The notes below the pieces were generated by a model, which worked only from the letters and a program-made list of their open reading frames with translations, was not told the DNA's origin and did not search any database. A stretch of 64,000 nucleotides of DNA. It comes from Massilia sp. WG5 (GTDB lineage Bacteria; Pseudomonadota; Gammaproteobacteria; Burkholderiales; Burkholderiaceae_D). The position numbers and the translations under genes were made by a program. This document shows positions 37,793-45,660 of the stretch, one piece after another; position 1 is the stretch's first letter, and each line of letters begins with the position of its first letter. The stretch is taken from contig NZ_CP012640.2 in the NCBI RefSeq assembly GCF_001412595.2, positions 4,526,001 to 4,590,000 of the forward strand, written 5' to 3'.

Positions 37793-39082
37793 ATGGACTT
37801 TAAGGACACCGACAAGCCTTCTCCGGAAGCCTCGGCCTGGCTTTCGAAGCTGGGCCCGGGCCTGATCACCGGCGCTGCCGACGATGACCCGAGCGGCATC
37901 GCCACGTATTCGCAGGCCGGCGCCCAGTTCGGGTTCAACCTGCTGTGGACCCTGCTGCTCACCTATCCGCTGATGGCGGCGATCCAGGTCATCAGCGCCC
38001 ACATCGGCCGGGTCACCGGACGTGGCCTGGCCACCAACCTGCAGCGCTTCGCGCCGCGCCGGCTGGTGTGGCTGATCGTCGGCCTGCTGCTGGTCGCGAA
38101 CGTCATCAATATCGCGGCCGACATCGCGGCGATGGGCGACGCGATGGCGCTGGTCGCTCCCGGCAAGGCCCATTACTACGCGGTGGCTTTCGGCGTGCTG
38201 TCGGTGCTGCTGCAGGTGTTCGTTCCCTACCAGCGCTACGTCAACCTGCTGAAATGGCTGACCCTCGTCCTGCTGGCCTATGTCGCCACCGTGTTCGTGG
38301 TGCGCGTGCCCTGGGCCGAGGTGCTGCGTTCCCTGGTCTGGCCGCATCCGGAATGGAACAGGGAATACCTGACCACCGTGGTCGCGGTGTTCGGCACCAC
38401 CATCAGTCCCTACCTGTTCTTCTGGCAGGCTTCGCAGGAAGTCGAGGAGCTGCGCGCGGACGACGATGCGCAGCCGCTGCGGCGCGCGCCCGGGCAGGTC
38501 GAGGCCCAGTTCCGGCGCATCCGCTTCGATACCCTGGTCGGCATGGCGGTATCGAACCTGGTCGCCTTCTTCATCATGCTGACCACCGCGGCGACCCTGC
38601 ATACGCACGGCGTGCATGACCTGCAGTCCTCGGCCCAGGCCGCGTCGGCGCTGAAGCCGGTCGCCGGCGAGCTGGCCTTCGTGCTGTTCGCGGCGGGGAT
38701 CGTCGGCACCGGCCTGCTGGCGATTCCGGTACTGGCCGGCTCGGCCGCCTATGCGATGGCCGGCACCTTCCACTGGAAAAGCAGCCTCGACAGCAAGTTT
38801 TCGGCGGCGCGCAAGTTCTACGCCATCATCATCGTCGCCACCCTGGCCGGGGTCGGCATCAACTTCGTCCCGCTCGATCCGATCAAGGCGCTTTACTGGA
38901 GCGCGGTGCTGAACGGCGTGATCGCGGTGCCGGTCATGGTGATCATGATGGCGGTGGCCTCGAGCGAGAAGATCATGGGCGCGCTGAAGATCTCGGGAAG
39001 GCTGCGCCTGCTCGGCTGGCTGTGCACCGCCGTGATGGCGGTGGCGGTGCTGGCCATGTTCGGCGCCTCCCTCATGGGATAG
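37793..39082 (+). CDS. Nramp-like divalent metal transporter (atypical)
   Basis: A 429-residue inner-membrane protein with about 11 hydrophobic segments. The TM1 motif reads ADDDPSGIATYSQAG, where canonical Nramp has DPGN, and the TM6 region reads TISPYLFFWQASQEVEE in place of the canonical MPHN. It therefore belongs to a divergent Nramp-related group whose substrate (Mn, Mg or other) cannot be read from sequence. Start set at ATG 37793; a GTG at 37745 is in frame. Divergent from the sigma operon, convergent with amt. Confidence 0.88.
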   Translation: MDFKDTDKPSPEASAWLSKLGPGLITGAADDDPSGIATYSQAGAQFGFNLLWTLLLTYPLMAAIQVISAHIGRVTGRGLATNLQRFAPRRLVWLIVGLLLVANVINIAADIAAMGDAMALVAPGKAHYYAVAFGVLSVLLQVFVPYQRYVNLLKWLTLVLLAYVATVFVVRVPWAEVLRSLVWPHPEWNREYLTTVVAVFGTTISPYLFFWQASQEVEELRADDDAQPLRRAPGQVEAQFRRIRFDTLVGMAVSNLVAFFIMLTTAATLHTHGVHDLQSSAQAASALKPVAGELAFVLFAAGIVGTGLLAIPVLAGSAAYAMAGTFHWKSSLDSKFSAARKFYAIIIVATLAGVGINFVPLDPIKALYWSAVLNGVIAVPVMVIMMAVASSEKIMGALKISGRLRLLGWLCTAVMAVAVLAMFGASLMG

Positions 39083-39090
39083 GAGCGCCT

Positions 39091-40296
39091 TTATTGGAAG
39101 GTGGTTTCGCGTTCCGGGGTGGCGCTGATGCGGTGGATCGACAGGTCGGCGCCGTCGAATTCCTGCTCGGCGTCGAGGCGCAGGCCGACCGTCTTCTTCA
39201 GTACACCGTAGACGATCCAGCTGCCCAGGCCGGAAATGACGATGCCGAGCAGCGTGCCGATCAGCTGCGAGGCCAGCGACACGCCGCCCAGGCCGCCCAG
39301 CGCCAGGCTGCCGAAGATGCCGGCGGCGATGCCGCCCCAGGCGCCGCACAGGCCGTGCAGCGGCCACACGCCGAGCACGTCGTCGATCTTCCAGCGGTTC
39401 TGCGCCAGCGTGAACAGCGACACGAAGATGCCGCCCGCGATCGCGCCGGTGACCAGCGCGCCGAGCGGATGCATCAGGTCCGAACCGGCGCATACCGCCA
39501 CCAGGCCGGCCAGCGGTCCGTTGTAGACGAAGCCCGGGTCGTTGCGGCCCATGACGAAGGCGACCAGGGTGCCGCCCGTCAGCGCCATCAGGGAATTCAC
39601 GGCCACCAGGCCGTTCATCTTGTCGAGCGTCTGCGCGCTCATCACGTTGAAGCCGAACCAGCCCACGGTCAGGATCCAGGCGCCCAGCGCCAGGAAGGGA
39701 ATGTTCGACGGCGGGTGGGCGGCGATGCGGCCGTCCTTGGCGTAGCGGCCGCGGCGCGCCCCCAGCAGCAGCACCGCCGGCAGCGCGGCCCAGCCGCCCA
39801 CCGCGTGCACCACCACCGAGCCGGCGAAGTCGTGGAAGGGCGCGCCGAAGGTCACTTGCAGCCAGTCCTGGATGCCGAAGCGGTTGTTCCAGGCGATCCC
39901 CTCGAACAGGGGATACACGAATCCGACCAGCAGGGCGGTGGCCGCCATCTGCGGATGGAACTTGGCGCGCTCGGCGATGCCGCCCGAGATGATGGCCGGG
40001 ATCGCCGCCGCGAAGGTCAGCAGGAAGAAGAACTTGACGAGCTCATAACCGTTCTTCGCCACCAGCGTGGAGGTGGCGCCGAAGAAGTGCATGCCGTAGG
40101 CGATGCCATAGCCGACGAAGAAGTAGGCGATGGTCGAGACGGCAAAGTCGATCAGGATCTTGACCAGGGCGTTGACCTGGTTCTTGCGGCGCACCGTTCC
40201 CAGTTCGAGGAAGGCGAAGCCGGCGTGCATCGCCAGGATCATGATCCCGCCGAGCAGGATGAAGAGCGCGTCGGCGCCGGTTTTGTAGGCATCCAT
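39091..40296 (-). CDS. amt: Ammonium transporter Amt
   Basis: A 401-residue, 11-segment ammonium channel. Conserved pieces: ADALFILLGGIMILAMHAGF, GGIAERAKF, twin-His elements VVHAVGGW and PLHGLCGAWGG, and GWFGFNVMSA. Start at ATG 40296: the sigma-54 promoter at 40347-40362 would start transcription about 40 bases upstream, excluding earlier in-frame codons. No glnK gene adjoins it, unusual for amt. Expected to be induced on nitrogen limitation. Confidence 0.95.
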   Translation of the reverse strand: MDAYKTGADALFILLGGIMILAMHAGFAFLELGTVRRKNQVNALVKILIDFAVSTIAYFFVGYGIAYGMHFFGATSTLVAKNGYELVKFFFLLTFAAAIPAIISGGIAERAKFHPQMAATALLVGFVYPLFEGIAWNNRFGIQDWLQVTFGAPFHDFAGSVVVHAVGGWAALPAVLLLGARRGRYAKDGRIAAHPPSNIPFLALGAWILTVGWFGFNVMSAQTLDKMNGLVAVNSLMALTGGTLVAFVMGRNDPGFVYNGPLAGLVAVCAGSDLMHPLGALVTGAIAGGIFVSLFTLAQNRWKIDDVLGVWPLHGLCGAWGGIAAGIFGSLALGGLGGVSLASQLIGTLLGIVISGLGSWIVYGVLKKTVGLRLDAEQEFDGADLSIHRISATPERETTFQ

Positions 40297-40346
40297 GCAA
40301 AAATTTTCCAAAAAAGTGCACGCAAGTGGCGTGAGCACTTCTTGGT

Positions 40347-40362
40347 AGCAATTTGCGTTCCA
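40347..40362 (-). promoter_or_regulatory. Sigma-54 promoter of amt
   Basis: Minus strand TGGAACGCAAATTGCT: -24 element TGGAACG (consensus TGGCACG, one mismatch), four-base spacer and perfect -12 TTGC. The predicted transcript begins near 40337. Confidence 0.75.
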
Positions 40363-40425
40363 ATTTGGGGCGCCCATGCATCCCTCATGCGCGGGCAGGG
40401 TGCGTTGCCCCATTAGCGGGCAGGA

Positions 40426-40440
40426 GCACCGCATTGGTGC
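40426..40440. promoter_or_regulatory. NtrC-type enhancer site for amt
   Basis: GCACCGCATTGGTGC, a dyad matching the enterobacterial NtrC pattern GCAC-N7-GTGC, about 65-90 bases upstream of the sigma-54 box. It lies 20 bases from the 3' end of the LysR gene, so the enhancer fits in the amt/lysR gap. Confidence 0.65.
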
Positions 40441-40459
40441 GTCCGTGCGCCAAATTGGG

Positions 40460-41398
40460 TTACTGCTTGAGCAAGGCCTTCGCCGCTGCCATCACCTGGT
40501 CGCGCAGCCACTTGTGCTCCGCCGACTGGTGCACCCGCTGGTGCCACAGTTGGTAGAAGCGCATCGGCGGGAACTTGAGCGGCACCGTGAAACTCTTCAG
40601 CGGCAGCGTCTTTTCGTAGAAGCGGATGAACTGGCGGCCGGTGGTCAGCACCAGGTCGGTCTGGGTCAGCATGTAGGGAATCAGGCCGAAGTAGGGCGAC
40701 TCGACCGCCACCTTGCGCTGCAGGCCCTCGCGCTCCAGGAAGGAATCGATCACGCCGTGGTAGCCCGGCAGCATCGGCGACGGCGCCACGTGCGGCAGGC
40801 CGAGGTAGTCCTCGAGCGACATCGCATCGCTGGCGGTACGGCGCGCGTAGGCGCTGTCGGCGCGCATGGTGCAGATGATCGGGTCCTCGAACAGCTTGGA
40901 GATGTGCAGGTGGGCGGGCGGCTCATCCCAGTTGGCGATCACCAGGTCGATCTCGCCGTCCGACAGCATGCGCAGGTAGTCGGTGCCGGCCCCGAGGTGG
41001 TGGATCGAGACCTTGCTGTTGGGCGCGTCGCGGCGGATGCCGGCGACCACGCCGGGCAGGAACTGGGTGTCCAGGTAGTCGGGCGCGGCGATATGGAAGG
41101 TGCGCGCGGCCTGCTCGGGCACGAAGGGCGACTTCCGGATGAACAGGCTCTCGGTCTCGTCGAGGATGCGCTTGGCCGGCTTGAGCAGGCTCTCGCCGTG
41201 CTGGGTCGGCACCATGCCGCGCGCGCCGCGCACCAGCAGCGGGTCGCCGGTCAGCTCGCGCAGCTTGCGCAGCGAGGCCGAGATCGAGGGCTGGGGCTGG
41301 TTCAGCTTGAGGGCCACGCGCGATACGTTCTTCTCCACCAGCAACAGGTAGAGTATGCGGATCAGGTGCAGGTCGAGGTGCTGGGGAAGGCTGCTCAT
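40460..41398 (-). CDS. LysR-family transcriptional regulator
   Basis: A 312-residue LysR protein. Winged helix at about 8-66 (LHLIRILYLLLVEKNVSRVA, QPQPSISASLRKLRELTGD), then the inducer-binding domain. Start ATG 41398; the codon before it is TTG. It is divergent from puuD, 107 bases away, and that gap contains AATATACGGTATT (41432-41444), a T-N11-A-like dyad. Control of urate oxidation is the natural guess. Confidence 0.9.
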   Translation of the reverse strand: MSSLPQHLDLHLIRILYLLLVEKNVSRVALKLNQPQPSISASLRKLRELTGDPLLVRGARGMVPTQHGESLLKPAKRILDETESLFIRKSPFVPEQAARTFHIAAPDYLDTQFLPGVVAGIRRDAPNSKVSIHHLGAGTDYLRMLSDGEIDLVIANWDEPPAHLHISKLFEDPIICTMRADSAYARRTASDAMSLEDYLGLPHVAPSPMLPGYHGVIDSFLEREGLQRKVAVESPYFGLIPYMLTQTDLVLTTGRQFIRFYEKTLPLKSFTVPLKFPPMRFYQLWHQRVHQSAEHKWLRDQVMAAAKALLKQ

Positions 41399-41505
41399 CA
41401 AAAGGCTTCGTATATGCGTGCGCGTATGTCAAATATACGGTATTTTTGATGTTGAATAAATGGAAAGCGGTTTATCTTGTTTAGTCGTCTCTACAAAGGA
41501 TGTTC

Positions 41506-42729
41506 ATGGAATACCTGCTTCCCTATGGCCTCGAATGGATGAACCTGCTGGTGCGCTGGCTGCACGTCATCACGGGCATCGCCTGGATCGGCGCCTCCTT
41601 CTATTTCGTCTGGCTGGATAATTCCCTGCGGCCGCCGGCGCCGGGCGGCGAACTGGCGAAGAAGGGCGTGGCCGGCGAGCTGTGGGCGGTGCACGGCGGC
41701 GGCTTCTACAACCCGCAGAAGTACCTGGTCGCGCCGGCCGAGCTGCCGAAGGAACTGCACTGGTTCAAGTGGGAAGCGTATTCGACCTGGCTGTCGGGCT
41801 TTGCGCTGCTCACCATCGTTTACTACTTCAACGCCCAGGCGATGATGGTCGACCGCGGCGTGGCCGATCTCTCGACCGGGCAGGCGGTCGGCATCGGCCT
41901 GGGAAGCCTGGTGCTGGCCTGGGTCGTCTACGACCTGCTGTGCCGCTCGAAGCTGGGCAAGCACGACCTGGCCTTCGGCGCCGTGATGTTCGTGTTCCTG
42001 AGCGGCGCGGCCTGGGTGCTGACCCACTGGCTGAGCGGACGCGCGGCCTACATCCACGTGGGCGCGATGATCGGCACCATCATGGTCGCCAACGTGGCGA
42101 TGGTGATCATCCCCGGGCAGCGCAGGATGGTCGATGCGATGATCGCCGGCCACAAGCCCGACCCGGTCTACGGCATCCGCGGCAAGCAGCGCAGCGTGCA
42201 CAACAACTACTTCACGCTGCCGGTGCTGTTCATCATGATCAGCAACCACTTCGCCATGACCTACCGCCACGAGCACGCCTGGGCGGTGCTGGCCGGGATC
42301 ATGCTGGCCGGGGTCTTCATCCGCCACTTCTTCAACCTGCGCCACAAGGGCCGCGTCGAATGGAAGTACCCGGCCGTGGGCGTGCTCCTGCTGCTGGCGG
42401 TCGCCGTGGCGATCGCGCCGAAACCGCCGGCGGCAAGCGCCGCGACGAACGCCGGCGCCGACGCCAGCGTGCAGTTTGCGGCGGTGCAGGGCATCATCCG
42501 GCAGCGCTGCGTGTCCTGCCATGCCGCGCATCCCACGCAAGCCGGCTTCGCCACCGCCCCCGCCGGGGTGATGCTGGACGATGCGCACGGCATCGAGCAG
42601 AACGCCCAGCGCATCTACCAGCAGGCGGTGCAGCTGAAGGCGATGCCGCTGGCGAACATGACGAACATGACGGATGCCGAGCGGGCCCAGGTGGCGGCGT
42701 GGTTCGAGGCCGGCGCAAAAACGCAGTAG
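41506..42729 (+). CDS. puuD: Membrane urate hydroxylase PuuD with cytochrome c domain
   Basis: A 407-residue protein oxidising urate to 5-hydroxyisourate with electrons passed to a c-type heme. The N-terminal Urate_ox_N domain (about 1-300) starts GLEWMNLLVRWLHVITGIAW and has about eight hydrophobic segments. After a periplasmic Ala-rich linker there is a C-terminal cytochrome c with heme motif C335-VS-C338-H339. Start ATG 41506 is preferred because AAGGA stands at proper distance; ATG 41500 sits on it. No other urate-pathway gene (uraH, uraD) is in the window. Confidence 0.9.
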   Translation: MEYLLPYGLEWMNLLVRWLHVITGIAWIGASFYFVWLDNSLRPPAPGGELAKKGVAGELWAVHGGGFYNPQKYLVAPAELPKELHWFKWEAYSTWLSGFALLTIVYYFNAQAMMVDRGVADLSTGQAVGIGLGSLVLAWVVYDLLCRSKLGKHDLAFGAVMFVFLSGAAWVLTHWLSGRAAYIHVGAMIGTIMVANVAMVIIPGQRRMVDAMIAGHKPDPVYGIRGKQRSVHNNYFTLPVLFIMISNHFAMTYRHEHAWAVLAGIMLAGVFIRHFFNLRHKGRVEWKYPAVGVLLLLAVAVAIAPKPPAASAATNAGADASVQFAAVQGIIRQRCVSCHAAHPTQAGFATAPAGVMLDDAHGIEQNAQRIYQQAVQLKAMPLANMTNMTDAERAQVAAWFEAGAKTQ

Positions 42730-42815
42730 TCCGGCCTTGTGACAAAGCGAGGATTTCCAAGCGTCAAGAATTGCTATGCTGTCGATCCTCGAATCCAGGC
42801 TGGTAAAGATTGACC

Positions 42816-43325
42816 ATGAAACTTCTCATCCCTGTCGCCGTCGCATTGGCGCTGTGCGTCCTGTTCATCAAGCCCGTGCGCGCGCGCGCGGGGAAGCGGG
42901 CGCCGGATGCGAAGTACAGGGGCCGCGCCCTCATGAGCGATAACGAGATGGAATTCTTTGGCCGGCTCGTCGCGGCCCTGCCCGAGCATTACATCTTCCC
43001 CCAGGTGGCGATGTCGGCGCTGCTCGAATCCGCCAGCACCGACAGGAAGCGGGCGCACGACGACCGCCTGCGCATCGCGCAGAAGCGGATCGACTACGTC
43101 GTGTGCAACCGGCGCTGCGAAGTCGTCGCCGTCGTCGAACTGGACGACAGGACGCATTCGGCCGCCAGGGACAAGCTGCGCGACGGCCGCCTCGAGCAGG
43201 GCGGCTTCAGGACGGTCCGCTTCCAGTCGCGCCAGAAGCCGCCGGCGGCTGCGATCCGCGCCGCCATCCTCGCGCCTGCCGCGCCGTCCGGGCCATCCGT
43301 CCTCGATCCCGTTGCGGTGGGCTGA
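42816..43325 (+). CDS. DUF2726 protein with N-terminal membrane anchor
   Basis: A 169-residue protein. An N-terminal hydrophobic helix (2-19) precedes a DUF2726 domain (about 43-145): LMSDNEMEFFGRLVAALPEH, KRIDYVVCNRRCEVVAVVEL. DUF2726 is related to restriction-endonuclease-like folds; D in RIDYV and E in VVELDD could be PD-(D/E)xK remnants. ATG 42816 is used instead of the in-frame TTG two codons earlier. Role unknown; no restriction or helicase genes adjoin it. Confidence 0.78.
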   Translation: MKLLIPVAVALALCVLFIKPVRARAGKRAPDAKYRGRALMSDNEMEFFGRLVAALPEHYIFPQVAMSALLESASTDRKRAHDDRLRIAQKRIDYVVCNRRCEVVAVVELDDRTHSAARDKLRDGRLEQGGFRTVRFQSRQKPPAAAIRAAILAPAAPSGPSVLDPVAVG

Positions 43326-43342
43326 ACCGGCGCGGGCCTGCG

Positions 43343-45607
43343 CTACTGCTGCGTCTTGCGAGGCACGATCGCGAACTGCGGCGCAGTGCCGTAATCCGGC
43401 TTGACGCTGCGGTCCATGAAGCGTTTCCAGGCCTTGCGTCCGGCTTCTCCGCCGACCTCGGCCGCATAGGCCAGCGCCGGCTGCAGGTTCGAGGGGTAGC
43501 CGGTGGCGGCTGAGGAATAACCGCTCATTTCGCCCTGCTTGAGCTTGAGCGCCTGCGCCAGCTCGGCGCTCTCGCAAGGGAGCTTCGCAACCTCGGGCGG
43601 ATGGCTGGCCTTCCAGGCTTGTTCCATCGTCGTGTAGAAGGGCGAGGTGGACGAATCGCGTACGGTTAGTGCGTAGATCGATGCGTCTGTCCAGCAGGCC
43701 TCCGGGGCCGTCATACGCATGATCGGGAATTTCGCCTTCCAAGCCAGCAGGCGTTTGGCGCCATCGAAGCCGAGGTCGGCGAGGTGGCCGACGGCGGCGG
43801 TAAAGAAGTCGTCCATCCACGGCGCCATCCCAGTGCCGTTCTTGTAACCGAGCGCGTAGCCGTTGACGATGACGCCGAGCTTGTTGGCGTTGCGGTTGTC
43901 GGTGTACTCGGCGTTGTACCAGTCCAGGTTGCTCTTCAGGATGCGCTGGAAGTCGTCCTTCAGCGGATCGCCGTCCGGCACGACATAGGCCGCTTCGCCC
44001 AGCGTGCGCAGGGCCCAGGCCTGGCCGCGCACCTGCTCGGGCCTGAGCAGGCCCTTGATGTTCTCGCGGTAGCCGGGATTCGAGTTGAACACGTCGTACA
44101 TCGCCCAGAATTCCAGCTCTTCCAGATAGTAGAAGTCACCGGTGACCAGGTAGGGCAGGTAGGCGAAGGAAGCCTGGTGCGAGACGTCGTGGACATAGGG
44201 CGTCTTGCAGGCATCCTTGGGACAGGGCGGGAAGGCTTCGGATTTGCCGGTCTTCGGGTTGCGCGTATCGGAAGCGTGGCCAGCGACGGTCATGTAGGGG
44301 TGGTCGATCAGGCTGACCGGCCGGCCGGTGGCGCGGTCGCGGTAGTGCATCGACCAGCTGCCGGCCAGGTCGGCGGTGCCGAGCGTGACTTCCCTGGCCC
44401 GCCTGTCCATGCTGAGCAGGTAGAGCGCGCTCCAGCCGGGCAGCAGGCCGATGTCGTCGCGCCCGCCGGTGGTCGGCATGTAGGCGATCGCCATGCCGAT
44501 GCCCATCGGTTCGGTCTTCAGCCCGCTCCACTTGGCTTTCAGCTCGGCCAGCGCACGGTCGGAGACGCGCACCGAGCGGTCGTAGTTCGGCAGCGCGCGC
44601 GAGGCGATCAGGTAGCCGGTATCGTGGCGGATGTGCACTTCGGGCACCTCGCCCCACCAGAAGGTCTTGCGCCAGCGCGCCTGGTTGAAGTGGACCAGGC
44701 CCGTTTTCGCATACGCCTGCTTGCCCCCAATGAGGATACGGGCGTCGTAGGTCTCGTTGCGCGGCGCCTGCTGGAAGGCCCAGGCGTTCTCGATGGTGAC
44801 GTCGACGCGGGCCTTGCCCAGCGCGCGATACCAGCGCACGGCGAAGCGCGCGCTCAGGCGCGGATGCTCCTCGCCCTTGTCGTTCCTGAGCGGGGCCGAG
44901 ACCAGCCATTCCGTCACCAGCGGACCGTCGAGCCAGAGCTCGGGCTTCTGCCGCAGCAGCCTGTCGGCGGAGGCGGTCCAGGCCTGGCCGTCGATGGTGG
45001 CGCTGGCCGCGGCCGTGAAACCGGCGTCGAGCAGGGCCGCCACGGAAGCCGGCGTCCCGGCCCTGGCGGGCTTGTCCTTCGCCTTCACCAGCGCCATCGC
45101 CTGCGCGCCGGCCCTGGCGGCGCCCGGCAGCACCGCGCTGATGACGGCGTGCCGCACCGAGCCGTCCGCGTGCGTGGCCTTGACGTCGACCTGCAGCGGC
45201 ACCGTACGGCCATCGGGCAGGCGGCCGACCAGCGTGTCCGTGCGTTTCAGGTCGCCCGCTGCGAACACCTGGCCGAAGGTGACGGGCAGCGCGGCCTTCG
45301 CTTCGCCGCCTTCGGCCTCGATCACCACGCCGGTGATGCCGTCGCCCCAGTCCATGACCGCCGGCGCCGGTGCGGACGCCGCTTCCTCCGCGGCAGCCGG
45401 TCCCGGCGCCGCCTTGGCCGCCGCCTTTGCTGCCGCCTTTACCGCTGTCTTTTCCGCCGTCTTCTCCGCCGCCGGGGCGCCGCCATAGCGCGACTGCAGC
45501 ACCTTGTCGGCATCGAGCTGCCCGGTCTCGGGCAGGTTCTGGGCCGGGGCAACGGCGGGCAGCAGGGCAAGGAAGAGAAGGGAGGGCGGCAGTCTTGTTG
45601 AAGGCAT
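43343..45607 (-). CDS. Exported RIFT-barrel-like protein of unknown function
   Basis: A 754-residue secreted protein. Signal peptide (1-22, ends AVAPAQ) is followed by a low-complexity Ala/Lys/Glu stretch (about 46-85, with repeated EKTA and KAAAKAA), then a domain with LPVTFGQVFAAGDLKRTDTL and VPLQVDVKATHADGSVRHAV, resembling the N-terminal RIFT barrel of PcRGLX/YetA-like polysaccharide enzymes. The C-terminal 350 residues look like an alpha/alpha toroid (SHQASFAYLPYLVTGDFYYL, QAWALRTLGEAAYVVPDGD). A polysaccharide-lyase-type role is possible but unproven. Separated from the S9 peptidase gene by a terminator. Confidence 0.65.
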   Translation of the reverse strand: MPSTRLPPSLLFLALLPAVAPAQNLPETGQLDADKVLQSRYGGAPAAEKTAEKTAVKAAAKAAAKAAPGPAAAEEAASAPAPAVMDWGDGITGVVIEAEGGEAKAALPVTFGQVFAAGDLKRTDTLVGRLPDGRTVPLQVDVKATHADGSVRHAVISAVLPGAARAGAQAMALVKAKDKPARAGTPASVAALLDAGFTAAASATIDGQAWTASADRLLRQKPELWLDGPLVTEWLVSAPLRNDKGEEHPRLSARFAVRWYRALGKARVDVTIENAWAFQQAPRNETYDARILIGGKQAYAKTGLVHFNQARWRKTFWWGEVPEVHIRHDTGYLIASRALPNYDRSVRVSDRALAELKAKWSGLKTEPMGIGMAIAYMPTTGGRDDIGLLPGWSALYLLSMDRRAREVTLGTADLAGSWSMHYRDRATGRPVSLIDHPYMTVAGHASDTRNPKTGKSEAFPPCPKDACKTPYVHDVSHQASFAYLPYLVTGDFYYLEELEFWAMYDVFNSNPGYRENIKGLLRPEQVRGQAWALRTLGEAAYVVPDGDPLKDDFQRILKSNLDWYNAEYTDNRNANKLGVIVNGYALGYKNGTGMAPWMDDFFTAAVGHLADLGFDGAKRLLAWKAKFPIMRMTAPEACWTDASIYALTVRDSSTSPFYTTMEQAWKASHPPEVAKLPCESAELAQALKLKQGEMSGYSSAATGYPSNLQPALAYAAEVGGEAGRKAWKRFMDRSVKPDYGTAPQFAIVPRKTQQ

Positions 45608-45626
45608 GGGATCTGGGGCAAGGATG

Positions 45627-45648
45627 AAAAAGGCGCCCGGAGGCGCCT
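45627..45648 (-). terminator. Hairpin terminator of the S9 peptidase gene
   Basis: Minus strand: AGGCGCC-TCCG-GGCGCCT followed by TTTTC. A 7-bp perfect stem, four-base loop and T-run, 13 bases after the S9 peptidase stop. It ends 20 bases before the next same-strand start codon (45607), leaving almost no room for a new promoter downstream of it. Confidence 0.75.
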
Positions 45649-45660
45649 CGATGATACCGC

